From the NCBI RefSeq assembly GCF_000611645.1, contig NW_014013253.1:8653-30284 (forward strand): DNA of 21,632 bases, read 5' to 3'. The notes below the pieces were generated by a model, which searched no databases, was not told the origin of the DNA, and saw nothing but the letters and a program-made list of their open reading frames with translations. This DNA comes from Monoraphidium neglectum. Taxonomy: Eukaryota > Chlorophyta > Chlorophyceae > Sphaeropleales > Selenastraceae. Below, in pieces: positions 1 to 7,719 of this stretch (its first letter is position 1; each line of letters opens with the position of its first letter). A program made the position numbers and the translations under genes.

Positions 1-1328
1 GCCGCCGCGGCCGCCTCGTCGTCGTGGCCATCATGCTGCTCGATGTATGTCTCGTACAGCCCCATGAGGCCGATGGTGATGAGGGTGAGGCCGACCACGG
101 TGCCCGACCACCGCGACAGCGCAGGGATGAAGTCGTGGAAGCGCTCCTGCAAAGATGTTCAAGGTCCGAAAGGTCAGGGTTTGCAGAGGAGGGATGAAAA
201 GGCGACCCGTAAAAAAATGCATGTTGCCGCAGTAGATTGCCTCAGACTCGTGCGAGGCAGCTGCTGCTGCTCTTGCCCTCGCGCGCAACCTCGTCAGCAC
301 ACGGAGCAGCACACGCTTGGCCGGCAGGGCATGGGCACGCACCTTCAGCAGCACAAGCGCCAGCCCAAGGATCAGCTGCCCAGTGGAGTGGCCAAAGCCC
401 CACAGCGCGCCCAGCGCAGACGCCGCCGCACGGTTGCGTCCAATAGTCAGCGGCGTGAGGGCCTGCATGTTGTTCAAATGCAAGCAAGCAGGGTCCAAGT
501 GAGCTGATGAGCCGCACCAGAGACAGGCTGAGTTGACAGCCACATCGCGCATTGTGTCAACAACAGCACTTGCGCCCGCACAGTGAATGGGAGAAATAGC
601 ACTGGCAGCCCGGTGAGATTTCTGTCAGTGAAGACCGTCGGCTGCAGCGGCGTGCCCCGCAGTGGGGACACGCGTGCGCAGATGCGACCCCGTGAACCAC
701 CAGCGACACCTCATCGGCCGCTGGCCGACCCACACGACAACTCCTGACGTGCGCCATGCGGCGGCGTGCGGCCCACTCACCGCCAGATGGTCAGGCCCAC
801 ACAGGGTGTGGAGGAACCCGGCTGCCAGCCCCGCCCATGCACTCTGCGCTGCCTGCTGCGCGCCTGCGGTCGCCGGCGGCCATGCACATGAGTGAGCGTG
901 CGCGGCGCATGGCTTCACGTGGCGCCACGCATCGCACAGCGCCTACATAGGCTTTTACGCGCACCATTAGAAGACGCTCCAGCTGCTGCAATTGACAGAG
1001 AGGCAAAAGGCCCGCTGGCTGCGCTGAAAGCGGACGCAAGTATGGACCAGGCCGCTGCTGCTGCTACACCTATAAGCGCGGACTTGCATACGTGCTGCAA
1101 TCTATTGGGACCATTGTCCGGCTGCAGAGGGAGGGCCACCGCAGCGCTCCGGGCTGCTGTAGATCGCGACGCCAGTGCCTCGCGGCACTGCGGCTGCTGG
1201 ATCTGGAAGACGGCGCGAGGACCTCGAACCACACCAAAAGTCACATGGCGTGCTGCGTGAGGCCCGGCACCCGCGGCAGGGCCCCTCAGCTGGAGCCCGT
1301 GCCTGCGGCTGTGCTGGAGGCACTGCAT
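1..1328 (-). CDS. NicO-type nickel/cobalt transporter, plant plastid-like (partial, C-terminus off window)
   Basis: Exons on the minus strand are 1328-965, 863-781, 462-343 and 146-1 (continuing off the edge), giving at least 237 residues. All introns are GT-AG (964-864, 780-463, 342-147) and the phases match (1, 0, 0). Spliced residues 140-151 read HTLCGPDHLAAL, followed by TPLTIGR and GALWGFGHSTGQ at about 153-180. These are hallmarks of the membrane Ni/Co transporter (NicO) superfamily, especially the plant 'high-affinity nickel-transport family' proteins. Helices are visible at about 96-120, 132-142, 164-188 and 200-222, and a His/Asp stretch (HDGHDD) follows. The first 90 residues are Arg/Ala/Ser-rich with few acids, like a plastid transit peptide. 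An in-frame TGA lies four codons before the ATG at 1328. The family call is firm. The metal and direction of transport cannot be read from sequence, and the first exon is the least certain part. Confidence 0.78.
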
Positions 1329-1874
1329 GCTAGCGTTTCAAAAGCGATGAACGTGCGCATGAATGTCTGCAACGCACGCTGAAACGGACAACCGACCTTT
1401 TGCAGCCTGCTGTGCGCCGCCCCATGCTTTGACCTGGTCTTCTGTATCCCTGCGTCTGCCACATCACAACTGAACAATGCGATTGCAGCCTGCGCCTTGT
1501 CTTGGCACACAATGAAAGGGAATTACAGCAATCACAACTCATTGGGAGGCCGCACCGTGTAACACAGCATCACAGAGTGGGCGGATGAACAGAGCGCCAC
1601 ACCTCAGGAATCTGGGATGACATGGGCGACGCCAGTCAAGGGCAGCTCACGAATGGTGGAGCCGTGGCAACACGACCAGAAACACAGCTTTGACCACGAT
1701 GCTAGCACAACACCGGCACAAGGCAACAACACATCATCAAAAGCCAGAGGACCAGCAAGCTTGCGGCAGCAGATGACCCAGCAGAGTACGACAATGTTGA
1801 CCAGGGCGTAAACACAACACTCCTGCTTTGCAGCCAATGCGATCAACACACAGCTACAGAAAAGACCATACCCC
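1329..1874. other. Intergenic, NicO 5' flank and GNAT 3' flank
   Basis: About 546 bp between two minus-strand genes. It should hold the 3' UTR of the GNAT gene and the promoter and 5' UTR of the NicO gene. Short open frames occur on both strands, but none has a recognisable motif or a convincing splice context. I see no RNA gene or repeat here. Confidence 0.5.
1523..1527 (-). promoter_or_regulatory. Candidate TGTAA poly(A) signal of the GNAT gene
   Basis: This is the first TGTAA on the minus strand after the GNAT stop (TTACA on the plus strand), about 350 nt downstream. UGUAA is the usual polyadenylation signal in chlorophyte green algae. The assignment rests on position only. Confidence 0.4.
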
Positions 1875-3632
1875 CTAGACATCCTGCAGCAGCCGCTTGA
1901 GGTTGGTGTTCGCCGCCACCCGCCGCGTCTCCCCCAACCCGTCGCCCACCAACCCCGCAAACGCCATCGGCACGCTCTCCTCGCGGTCCGGCTCAAAGCT
2001 GCACCCGCTGAAGAAGGGCTGCAGCTCGCAGGGCGTCACCAAGCCTACGTCGTATACCTCGTGAGTGGTGACCTGGCAACCGCAAGCAACAGGGGGCATG
2101 TAGGGCGAGGACCGTTGGATTGCGAAGAGAGGAGCGTCTGCGCATCCAGGGACATTCGCGGCTGGCAGCAGCGGGCTGCCACCGCACCCGCTTACGACGT
2201 GTCTGCTCCCGCGCTGCAACCTTTCTGACAAGCGCAGGGCCGAAATTATCATCCTGCAGACACTGCGCCAGCAACCGCCGCGCTCAGCTGTGCGGAGGGG
2301 GGTGATGGGGGCTGGTGGCCGCAGGGGCAGCCGCGTGTGGCACACACCTGTGTGACGACTTTCTTAAGCAGCCGCGGCCCTATGCCAAAGCCTTGCAGCT
2401 CTGGATGGACGATAACATCATGCACCGTGGCCACCTGGGGAGCGTGATGCAGGGGGGTCGATGGCCATCACACCATTAAGCGCACCACACACACTGACAA
2501 ACATGCGAGAAAAACTGCTGGCCGGCCTGTTTGGCGGCCGAGGTGCCCAGGGTCAGCTGAGGAGTCTGTTACCAAACAGAGCGGGCACGCAGCAGCAGCA
2601 TTCAACCGTGAAGAAGGCCCTCAAACCCACCAGCGAATAGTCTCCAGATGCCCGCACAAACCCCACCAGCCGCGGTGGCGGCCGCGGCCCCCACAGGCTG
2701 CTGCCTAGCTGCGCCAAGGGCTCCGGCCACTCCAGGCCGCCGCCACCTCTGCTGCTGCCACCACCACTGAGGATGCTCCAGGCATCACTCAAGCTGCCGC
2801 CTCCGCTGCTGCTGCTGCTTCCGCTGCTGCGGCCGCCGTCGTCGCTGCTGTCGTACTCCTCATCGTCCTCACTGCTGAGCTCGTACCCGTCTAGCCGAGG
2901 GTCGCGCGTGAACGCGGCCGCAATGGCCACGCTGTTGTGAAGCGCCATGCGTAGCTTGTCGCGCACCATCTCCTCTACAAAAGGGGCAAGACGCGCGAGC
3001 AGGGTTGCTTCCAGGCGCGGCATCAGAGGGTGTGGGTTCCAAAAAGCGCAGCGTGGGCGTCGGTGTGGCGTTTCTACAGGCTGCTTAGTACGATGTTGAC
3101 CCGCAGATGAAGCAGGTGCTGGCCAAAAGGCACGCGAAACGGCTTCGCATGCAGCACCCACCCGGCTGCTGCGTCCAGTGGCGCCAGTGGGACGTGCGTG
3201 TGAGCGAGCCGCTCTGCGTCGTGCTGCTGCATGAGCACAGGCTGCACAGCCGCGCCAGAGCCTCTGGAGTCACCTCGCGCTTGCTCACACTGCGGTACAG
3301 CAGGCGTTATGCTGTATTTGGTGCTTGGGCTGCGGGCTTAGCGCCTGAACAAGGCGACGGTGATGCTTTTGCCCATGATCATTGGTGCTGATCCCTGGCC
3401 CAGAATTGGTATTAGCAAATGGGTGCTGCTGCGCAATGACAGCCCCGATATGCTGAAAACTACATGGCTGGAGACCGTCTCACGTGTAGGTTATCTGTGG
3501 CGGGGTCTTGAAGATGCGTCGCGGCCGCACGCGGCGCTGCTCCATTGGCGGCGAAGCGGCCACATCAAGCGCCAACCCCCGCACGACAGCTGCGTCGCGG
3601 TTCGACCGACTCAGCTGCTGAAGCTGCTTCAT
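1875..3632 (-). CDS. GNAT-family N-acetyltransferase, probably plastid-targeted
   Basis: Exons 3632-3484, 3289-3162, 2974-2631, 2434-2348 and 2072-1875 join with matching phases (2, 1, 0, 0) to 906 nt, or 301 aa. Introns 3483-3290, 3161-2975, 2630-2435 and 2347-2073 are all GT-AG. The acetyl-CoA-binding motif A is clear: residues 208-226 read from VATVHDVIVHPELQ to GFGIG, containing Q221-x-x-G-x-G226. The upstream strand LVGFVRASGDYSL (195-207) and the downstream VYDVGLVTPCELQPFF block complete a GNAT fold of the plant/cyanobacterial kind. The first ~45 residues are basic (RRVRPRR), like a plastid leader. An acidic, Ser/Gly-rich insert (about 123-172, SSEDDEEYDSSDD then poly-Ser) splits the domain between the N-terminal helices and the core sheet. 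An in-frame TAG seven codons upstream supports the ATG at 3632. The substrate (protein N-terminus or lysine, or a small amine) is not determinable. Confidence 0.8.
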
Positions 3633-3984
3633 TGCACTGCTAAGGCGTTGCTAACGCGGCTTGAAGAGGCCCGCGGCAGCAACAGGGTACACCTGCAAAC
3701 GTGACCAAAGTGATGGCCATTAAACGAAGTCAAAGCGCAAACACTGTATTGGGTTGCAGTCTACAACCCTTGACGAAGCCGTTCCAGGGAATGCGGCACA
3801 GCACACCCGACTCGTTGCGTCGGGTGACCAGCTCGCTGGCCCGTACCTATCTGGGCACGCTTAGATTTCTCCAAATACCCGTGATTCTCAAGCCTACTGT
3901 CACCTACTAATACGCATGAACAGAACAACCATCTTTGTTGGTCTCGTAGATCAAAGGTCCTGGCGCGCTGATAAGCCCAGATAA
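3633..3984. promoter_or_regulatory. Shared upstream region of divergent GNAT and SMN-like genes
   Basis: These 352 bp separate the GNAT start (minus) from the SMN-like start (plus), so both promoters and 5' UTRs must lie here. The sequence is less GC-rich than the flanking exons. I see no clear TATA box and no known operator. An in-frame TAA sits directly before the ATG at 3985, whose context (A at -3, G at +4) is good for initiation. Confidence 0.5.
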
Positions 3985-4563
3985 ATGGAGCAACAGGAGG
4001 GGCCCATCGTATTGGATCCGCCAGACTTCGTCACCAGGTGCGCAGTGTGCAACATGCCCTTTCCAAACACTTGCAACTTGCTTGCCGCCGCTGCTGCTGC
4101 CGCTGGTGCACACACCCACTCTGTGCTCACACTGATTTTTTTGGCAGGGCGTTTGCGAACGCTCTGGTGTCACACCAGCGGCATCACGACCTGCCTCCGC
4201 TGTACGAGGTGACGCCAGAGCCGCCGAAAGCAGTCGCAGCGTCGGAAGCCAAAGCTGCAAGCTCGTCGCACTATGGTGACGGTCTATCCTCCAATCCAGC
4301 CAAGCAGCGCGGCGACTACAAGCAGCAGGAGGAGCGGCAGTCGCCCAGACACCCGCACGAAACTTGGCCCACAGCCGAGGCAGCAGGAGCAGGAGCAGCA
4401 GCAACAGTGCCACAGCCATGTGAGGCGCCTGGCCATGATGCGCCCGCGACGGCAGCGGCAGCTGCGGGGGACGAAGATGCCTCATACAGGGCATTTTGGG
4501 AGTGGTACAGCTCTGGGGGCTACCAGCCATGGGCCCCAGCACCACCACCAGTATACCAGCAAG

Positions 4564-4627
<64 letters not shown>

Positions 4628-5294
4628 CGGCTGTGCCTGGCAGCAGGGATCATGGGGCACGGGATGGCAGCCAGGTTACTGGCAGCCACCCCCACCCCCA
4701 CCGCCGCCTCCTCCAATGCCGCCAGCTTGCATGTTGCCTGGAGCGGCCGGTAGCAGCTGCTGGTGCTGCGAGTGCTGCTGCAGCGTAGGTGCATGGGCAA
4801 CGACTGCAGCATGCGGCGCAGGTGAAAGGCTTTCCAGCAAGAATATGCCGTGTGCGTCTGATGTGGCAGCAGTGGTACCGTACATATTTCATACCAGACC
4901 AGGACAATCTGGTGGGACATTCTTATGACTGATCTCGTGCGCCTCAACCTTGCTCCTCGTGGCTTCTCTTAAACGCAGCATAGGCCACAACCTATTCACA
5001 CGCCACATGCACAACCCACCTGAATCGACCTGAAACACGGCAGGGGATGTAGAGCAAGAGGAGAGTGGGACCTCTGAAGGCACAAAGGTTAGCAGGGAGC
5101 TGCTGGGCGCGATGCCTGCTGATGTGGCAGCCGACCCTCTGAGCAAGAAGGCGGCCGAGGCGGCGCGCGACAGCGCGCTGCGGCTCGTAGGTGGCAACGC
5201 ACCGGCGTCTCAGCTGATGATGGCCTGGTTCTATGCTGGCTACGGCGCCGCCAAGGCGGCCGCGGCGGAGGCAGCTGCTGAGAAGCAGCGGTGA
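3985..5294 (+). CDS. Candidate Survival Motor Neuron (SMN) homologue, Tudor-less, with poly-Gln and poly-Pro
   Basis: Model: exons 3985-4037, 4148-4821 and 5044-5294 (phases 2 and 1), 978 nt, 325 aa. The donor after 4821 (CAG|GTGAAA) has two phase-equivalent alternatives, after 4788 or after 4749. The last gives 301 aa and drops an odd Cys-rich stretch. Residues 14-31 (DFVTRAFANALVSHQRHH) resemble the Gemin2-binding helix of SMN (pattern D-x-x-L-x-x-A-[FY]-x-x-A-L). The C-terminus (SQLMMAWFYAGYGAAKAAA, about 298-316) matches the SMN YG-box W-[YF]-x-[AS]-G-Y, although later zipper glycines are Ala. A run of ten prolines precedes it, as in animal SMN. No Tudor domain is seen, as in fission yeast Smn1. 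Known SMN proteins assemble Sm rings on snRNAs. The homology is inferred from two short motifs plus architecture, so it is tentative. Confidence 0.55.
4566..4625 (+). repeat. Pure CAG tract encoding 20 Gln
   Basis: Nineteen CAG codons in a row followed by one CAA encode 20 glutamines in the SMN-like protein. The tract is almost uninterrupted, so its length is probably polymorphic through replication slippage. The antisense strand reads as poly-Ala or poly-Leu, which creates false long open frames. Confidence 0.95.
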
Positions 5295-5393
5295 AAGAAC
5301 GGAGTAAGGGTGCGTTTGTTGTAGATGGCTTGTAGATAGCTGCACCTCGTGACCTGCTCACGTTACTTTTGTTGTGGGGTGGAGGCTTGCCGT

Positions 5394-5398
5394 TGTAA
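5394..5398 (+). promoter_or_regulatory. Candidate TGTAA poly(A) signal of the SMN-like gene
   Basis: First TGTAA after the stop at 5294, about 100 nt downstream. It lies in the 168-bp gap between two convergent genes. Confidence 0.55.
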
Positions 5399-5443
5399 GC
5401 AAGCAAGTTGGTTCCCAGTATTGGTTACCACTTGGCCAACTAC

Positions 5444-5448
5444 TTACA
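5444..5448 (-). promoter_or_regulatory. Candidate TGTAA poly(A) signal of the RsmI gene
   Basis: TTACA on the plus strand is TGTAA on the minus strand, only about 15 nt after the RsmI stop. No other TGTAA was noticed before the SMN-like coding region, so this is the best candidate. Confidence 0.45.
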
Positions 5449-5462
5449 GACGCTGGCATGTT

Positions 5463-7512
5463 TCAGCAAGTGTCGACGCCGCTGGTCGTTCCTTGGACCC
5501 GCGCCTGCTCAGCAGCCTCCACCTGCAGGGCGAGCTTATAAAGCTGGCTTCGCCCCACACCCAGCTGCTGCGACAGCTGGCGCGACACGGACGACACAGA
5601 GGCGCCAGATCGCAGCAACTCTGCAATCATCCGCTTCAGCGCACTGCTGTCCCCGGCAGCCGCCGCTGCTGCTGCCGCGGTCGCGGCGCCTGCTGCCGCT
5701 GCCGCCTCGCCCGAATTTCTGCCTGGTCCCTTCACCTCTGCCCCGCCACTGCTACTGCTGCTGCTGCTGCTGCTGCTGACCTCCACATCACCAGCACCTC
5801 CGTCGCCATGTGCCGCTGCCAGGGCCGCCTGCGCGCCTGCCTCTGCTATTGCGGCCTGCGTCTCTGCTGCGCCCTCCACCACCAGCGCCATCTCCCCCCT
5901 GACGATTTCCCGGCTGCCGTAATCAGCCAAGACCTCGTCAATCGTGCCCCTGGGGGTAACAAGAGATTTTTGGCAGGAGGATGAGGAGCAGGAGATCGTA
6001 GAGCAGGGCGGGGTGCAGGAAGAGGCATGCCAGCAAGACGACATGCAGGCCCAAACAGCCTGGCTCTTTGCGGGTGCGGGGCCGCTCCAGGCACACCCAG
6101 GCCGGCTTGGTGCGCCTGAGTGGCCGCAACGTGCACTCAGCCCAGTGCCTCTGCCCACCCCTCCCGCAGCTGATCAGCGGCCTGCCCAACTCAAGCCAAC
6201 TCATCCAACCCAACCAAATGGTCACCGCCAGACCGGCGATTTTCAAGCTCTCACCTGCTGAACTCCTCGTGCAGCTTAGTCAGCTCCCGTGCTACACAGC
6301 AGCGCCGCCCGCCGCCCAGCACGGCCGCTGCGTCAGCCAGCACCGCCAGCAGCCCGTGAGGCGGCACGTAGAAAACCAGCGTCGCGCGCTGCCCCGAGAG
6401 CCGCCGCAACTCCGCGCGCCGTGCGGCCTGCTTTGGAGGCAGGAACCCGCAGAACTGAAACGACGACGTGGGCAAGCCTGAGGCGACGAGGCCGCAGAGC
6501 GCGGCGCAGGGGCCGGGGATAGGAAACACGGGGATGCCCGCGGCGGCGGCGGCGGCGACAAGGTCTGCCCCGGGGTCGCTGATGGCGGGCATGCCGGCGT
6601 CACTGATGAGGGCCACGGGCTGCGCATGTGGGGCGGAGTCAATTTCGACGTAAAAGAGATGGTCAGGGAACGGCCGGGTGTGCGTGTGTGCGTGTGTGTG
6701 TGCGTGTTTGTGTGTGTGCGTGCGCGTGTGTGGGGGTGTGCGAGGGGGGAGGGGGAGGGGCATGCGTCTGTCTCTGTTGGCAGCTGCGGCACGGCTTCCA
6801 ATTGAGTCTACACACCACAACTGCACTCGCCGTGCTCGTCGCGCCGGGCATCAGTCGCCGCACCTCTCCGCCTGCCAGCCGCTGCAGCACAGAGTGCGCG
6901 CGCTGCTTCTCGTTGTGCTCGTGGTACGACAGCAGGGGCGTGCGTATCCCAAAGTGGTCCAGCAGGCGCCGCGAGTGGCGCGTGTCCTCCGCCAGTATCA
7001 CGCTCGCGCAGCGCAGCACCCGGATGGCGCGCACACTGAAGCGTGGCGAGAGTGCGTGCGGCGGAGGGGCACGGCAAAACGGGGCGTGACTGTGCGGCGC
7101 GCCGGCGTTTGCAAACGCCGCTTTTGGGTGTGCGAGCCTGCTGCGGATTGGGGCAGCGGGCATGTGCAGCATGCACATGCGTTGCGCATGCACGCGCGCA
7201 TGTGTGGGTGTAGTATGTTTGCGTGCATACATGCACAGCACACTGCGTCCTGTAAATATGTGTGCCCGGCTTGGCGTGCCTGATGTCTTCGAGATTGCCT
7301 ATGGGAGTTCCAGTAATGTACAGTCCTGGGGCCAGCGGCGGCTCTCCACTGCTGTCCTGCCCGGCTGCGGCGTGCTGCCGAAGTCCCTCAACATGACCAC
7401 TATTAGCGCACCGCCGAACTCGCTCAAAGCACAGGTGCTGCTTAGCTGGTGGGCGTGTTGGCCACCAGCGGGAGCGCAAATGCAGGACGCCGCCCGACGC
7501 GCAGCTGCGCAT
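5463..7512 (-). CDS. rsmI: RsmI-type 16S rRNA (cytidine-2'-O)-methyltransferase, probably plastid
   Basis: Exons 7512-7280, 7035-6864, 6619-6255 and 5949-5463 (phases 2, 0, 2) give 1257 nt, 418 aa. RsmI uses S-adenosylmethionine to 2'-O-methylate C1402 of small-subunit rRNA. The tetrapyrrole-methylase-fold motifs appear in order: GTPIGNLEDIS (68-78), AEDTRHS (93-99), SYHEHNE, ALISDAGMPAISDPG (138-152), PIPGP, CGFLPPK, ARELTKLHEEF, and REIVRGEMALVVEGA. The C-terminus (about 372-400, ending GVGRSQLYKLALQVE) matches the small helix-turn-helix domain of RsmI. A Ser/Ala-rich linker of about 70 residues, including ten Ser, separates the two and is absent from bacterial enzymes. The first ~55 residues are Arg-rich and fit a plastid leader. 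The first intron (7279-7036) uses a GC donor. Introns 6863-6620 and 6254-5950 are GT-AG. The start at 7512 is the first Met and is plausible, not proven. Confidence 0.9.
6677..6740. repeat. TG/CA microsatellite in an RsmI intron
   Basis: A 64-bp, nearly pure alternating TG/CG tract on the plus strand, followed by a G-rich run. It lies inside RsmI intron 6863-6620. On the transcribed strand it reads CA-rich. Alternating purine-pyrimidine sequence of this kind can adopt Z-DNA. Confidence 0.9.
7036..7279 (-). other. GC-AG intron of RsmI containing perfect palindromes
   Basis: The donor reads ATCAG|GCACGC and the acceptor CTTCAG|TGTGCG. Joining them gives LEDI-S-VRAIRVL, the expected unbroken RsmI sequence in phase 2. 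No GT donor nearby preserves both phase and family sequence. The intron holds an 18-bp perfect palindrome at 7103-7120 and an 8-bp-arm hairpin with a 3-nt loop at 7161-7179. A stretch rich in alternating CA/TG lies around 7160-7240. Confidence 0.8.
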
Positions 7513-7719
7513 GGCTTTTCTTGTCGCTGCTACCGTCTACGGGTGTATGTTGTAAGCTGTTTACCGTATGACTTTGATTTTGCTGTGCAGCCACAAGGCG
7601 TCCTGCGGAGCGGCATGTGCTAGATCATGATCAGGCGTGCAGCTCGTCAAACGGTGTTTGCATATCATACTTTAATGTGAGAACCTACATGATACATAGG
7701 TGAAACCTGTCGGGCAACG
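7513..7719. promoter_or_regulatory. Shared upstream region of divergent RsmI and coiled-coil genes
   Basis: These 207 bp lie between the RsmI start (minus) and the coiled-coil gene start (plus). They are AT-richer than their surroundings and include the 10-bp palindrome GATCATGATC at 7623-7632. I see no clear TATA element. If RsmI begins further upstream, the region would be shorter. Confidence 0.4.

Noticed and set aside
3596..3612. T-loop-like GGTTCGACC suggesting a tRNA
   Set aside because: No matching acceptor, D or anticodon stems around it, and it lies in the GNAT first exon.
3360..3704. 114-codon plus-strand open frame upstream of the SMN-like gene
   Set aside because: It overlaps the first exon and intron of the GNAT gene on the other strand and has no recognisable protein features.
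4038..4147. CAVCNMPF as half of a C2H2 zinc finger with the downstream SHQRHH
   Set aside because: No splice choice places the Cys pair in frame with the His pair. The CAG|GTGCGC donor removes the Cys pair and yields the SMN-like helix.
3907..4947. 346-codon minus-strand open frame opposite the SMN-like gene
   Set aside because: Its length comes from the CAG tract read in reverse as poly-Ala and from GC-rich antisense bias. It has no known motif, and the plus strand has the better-supported spliced gene.
6677..6740. TG repeat as a telomere or CRISPR-like array
   Set aside because: It is a simple dinucleotide microsatellite with no spacer structure and no telomeric unit, and lies within an intron.
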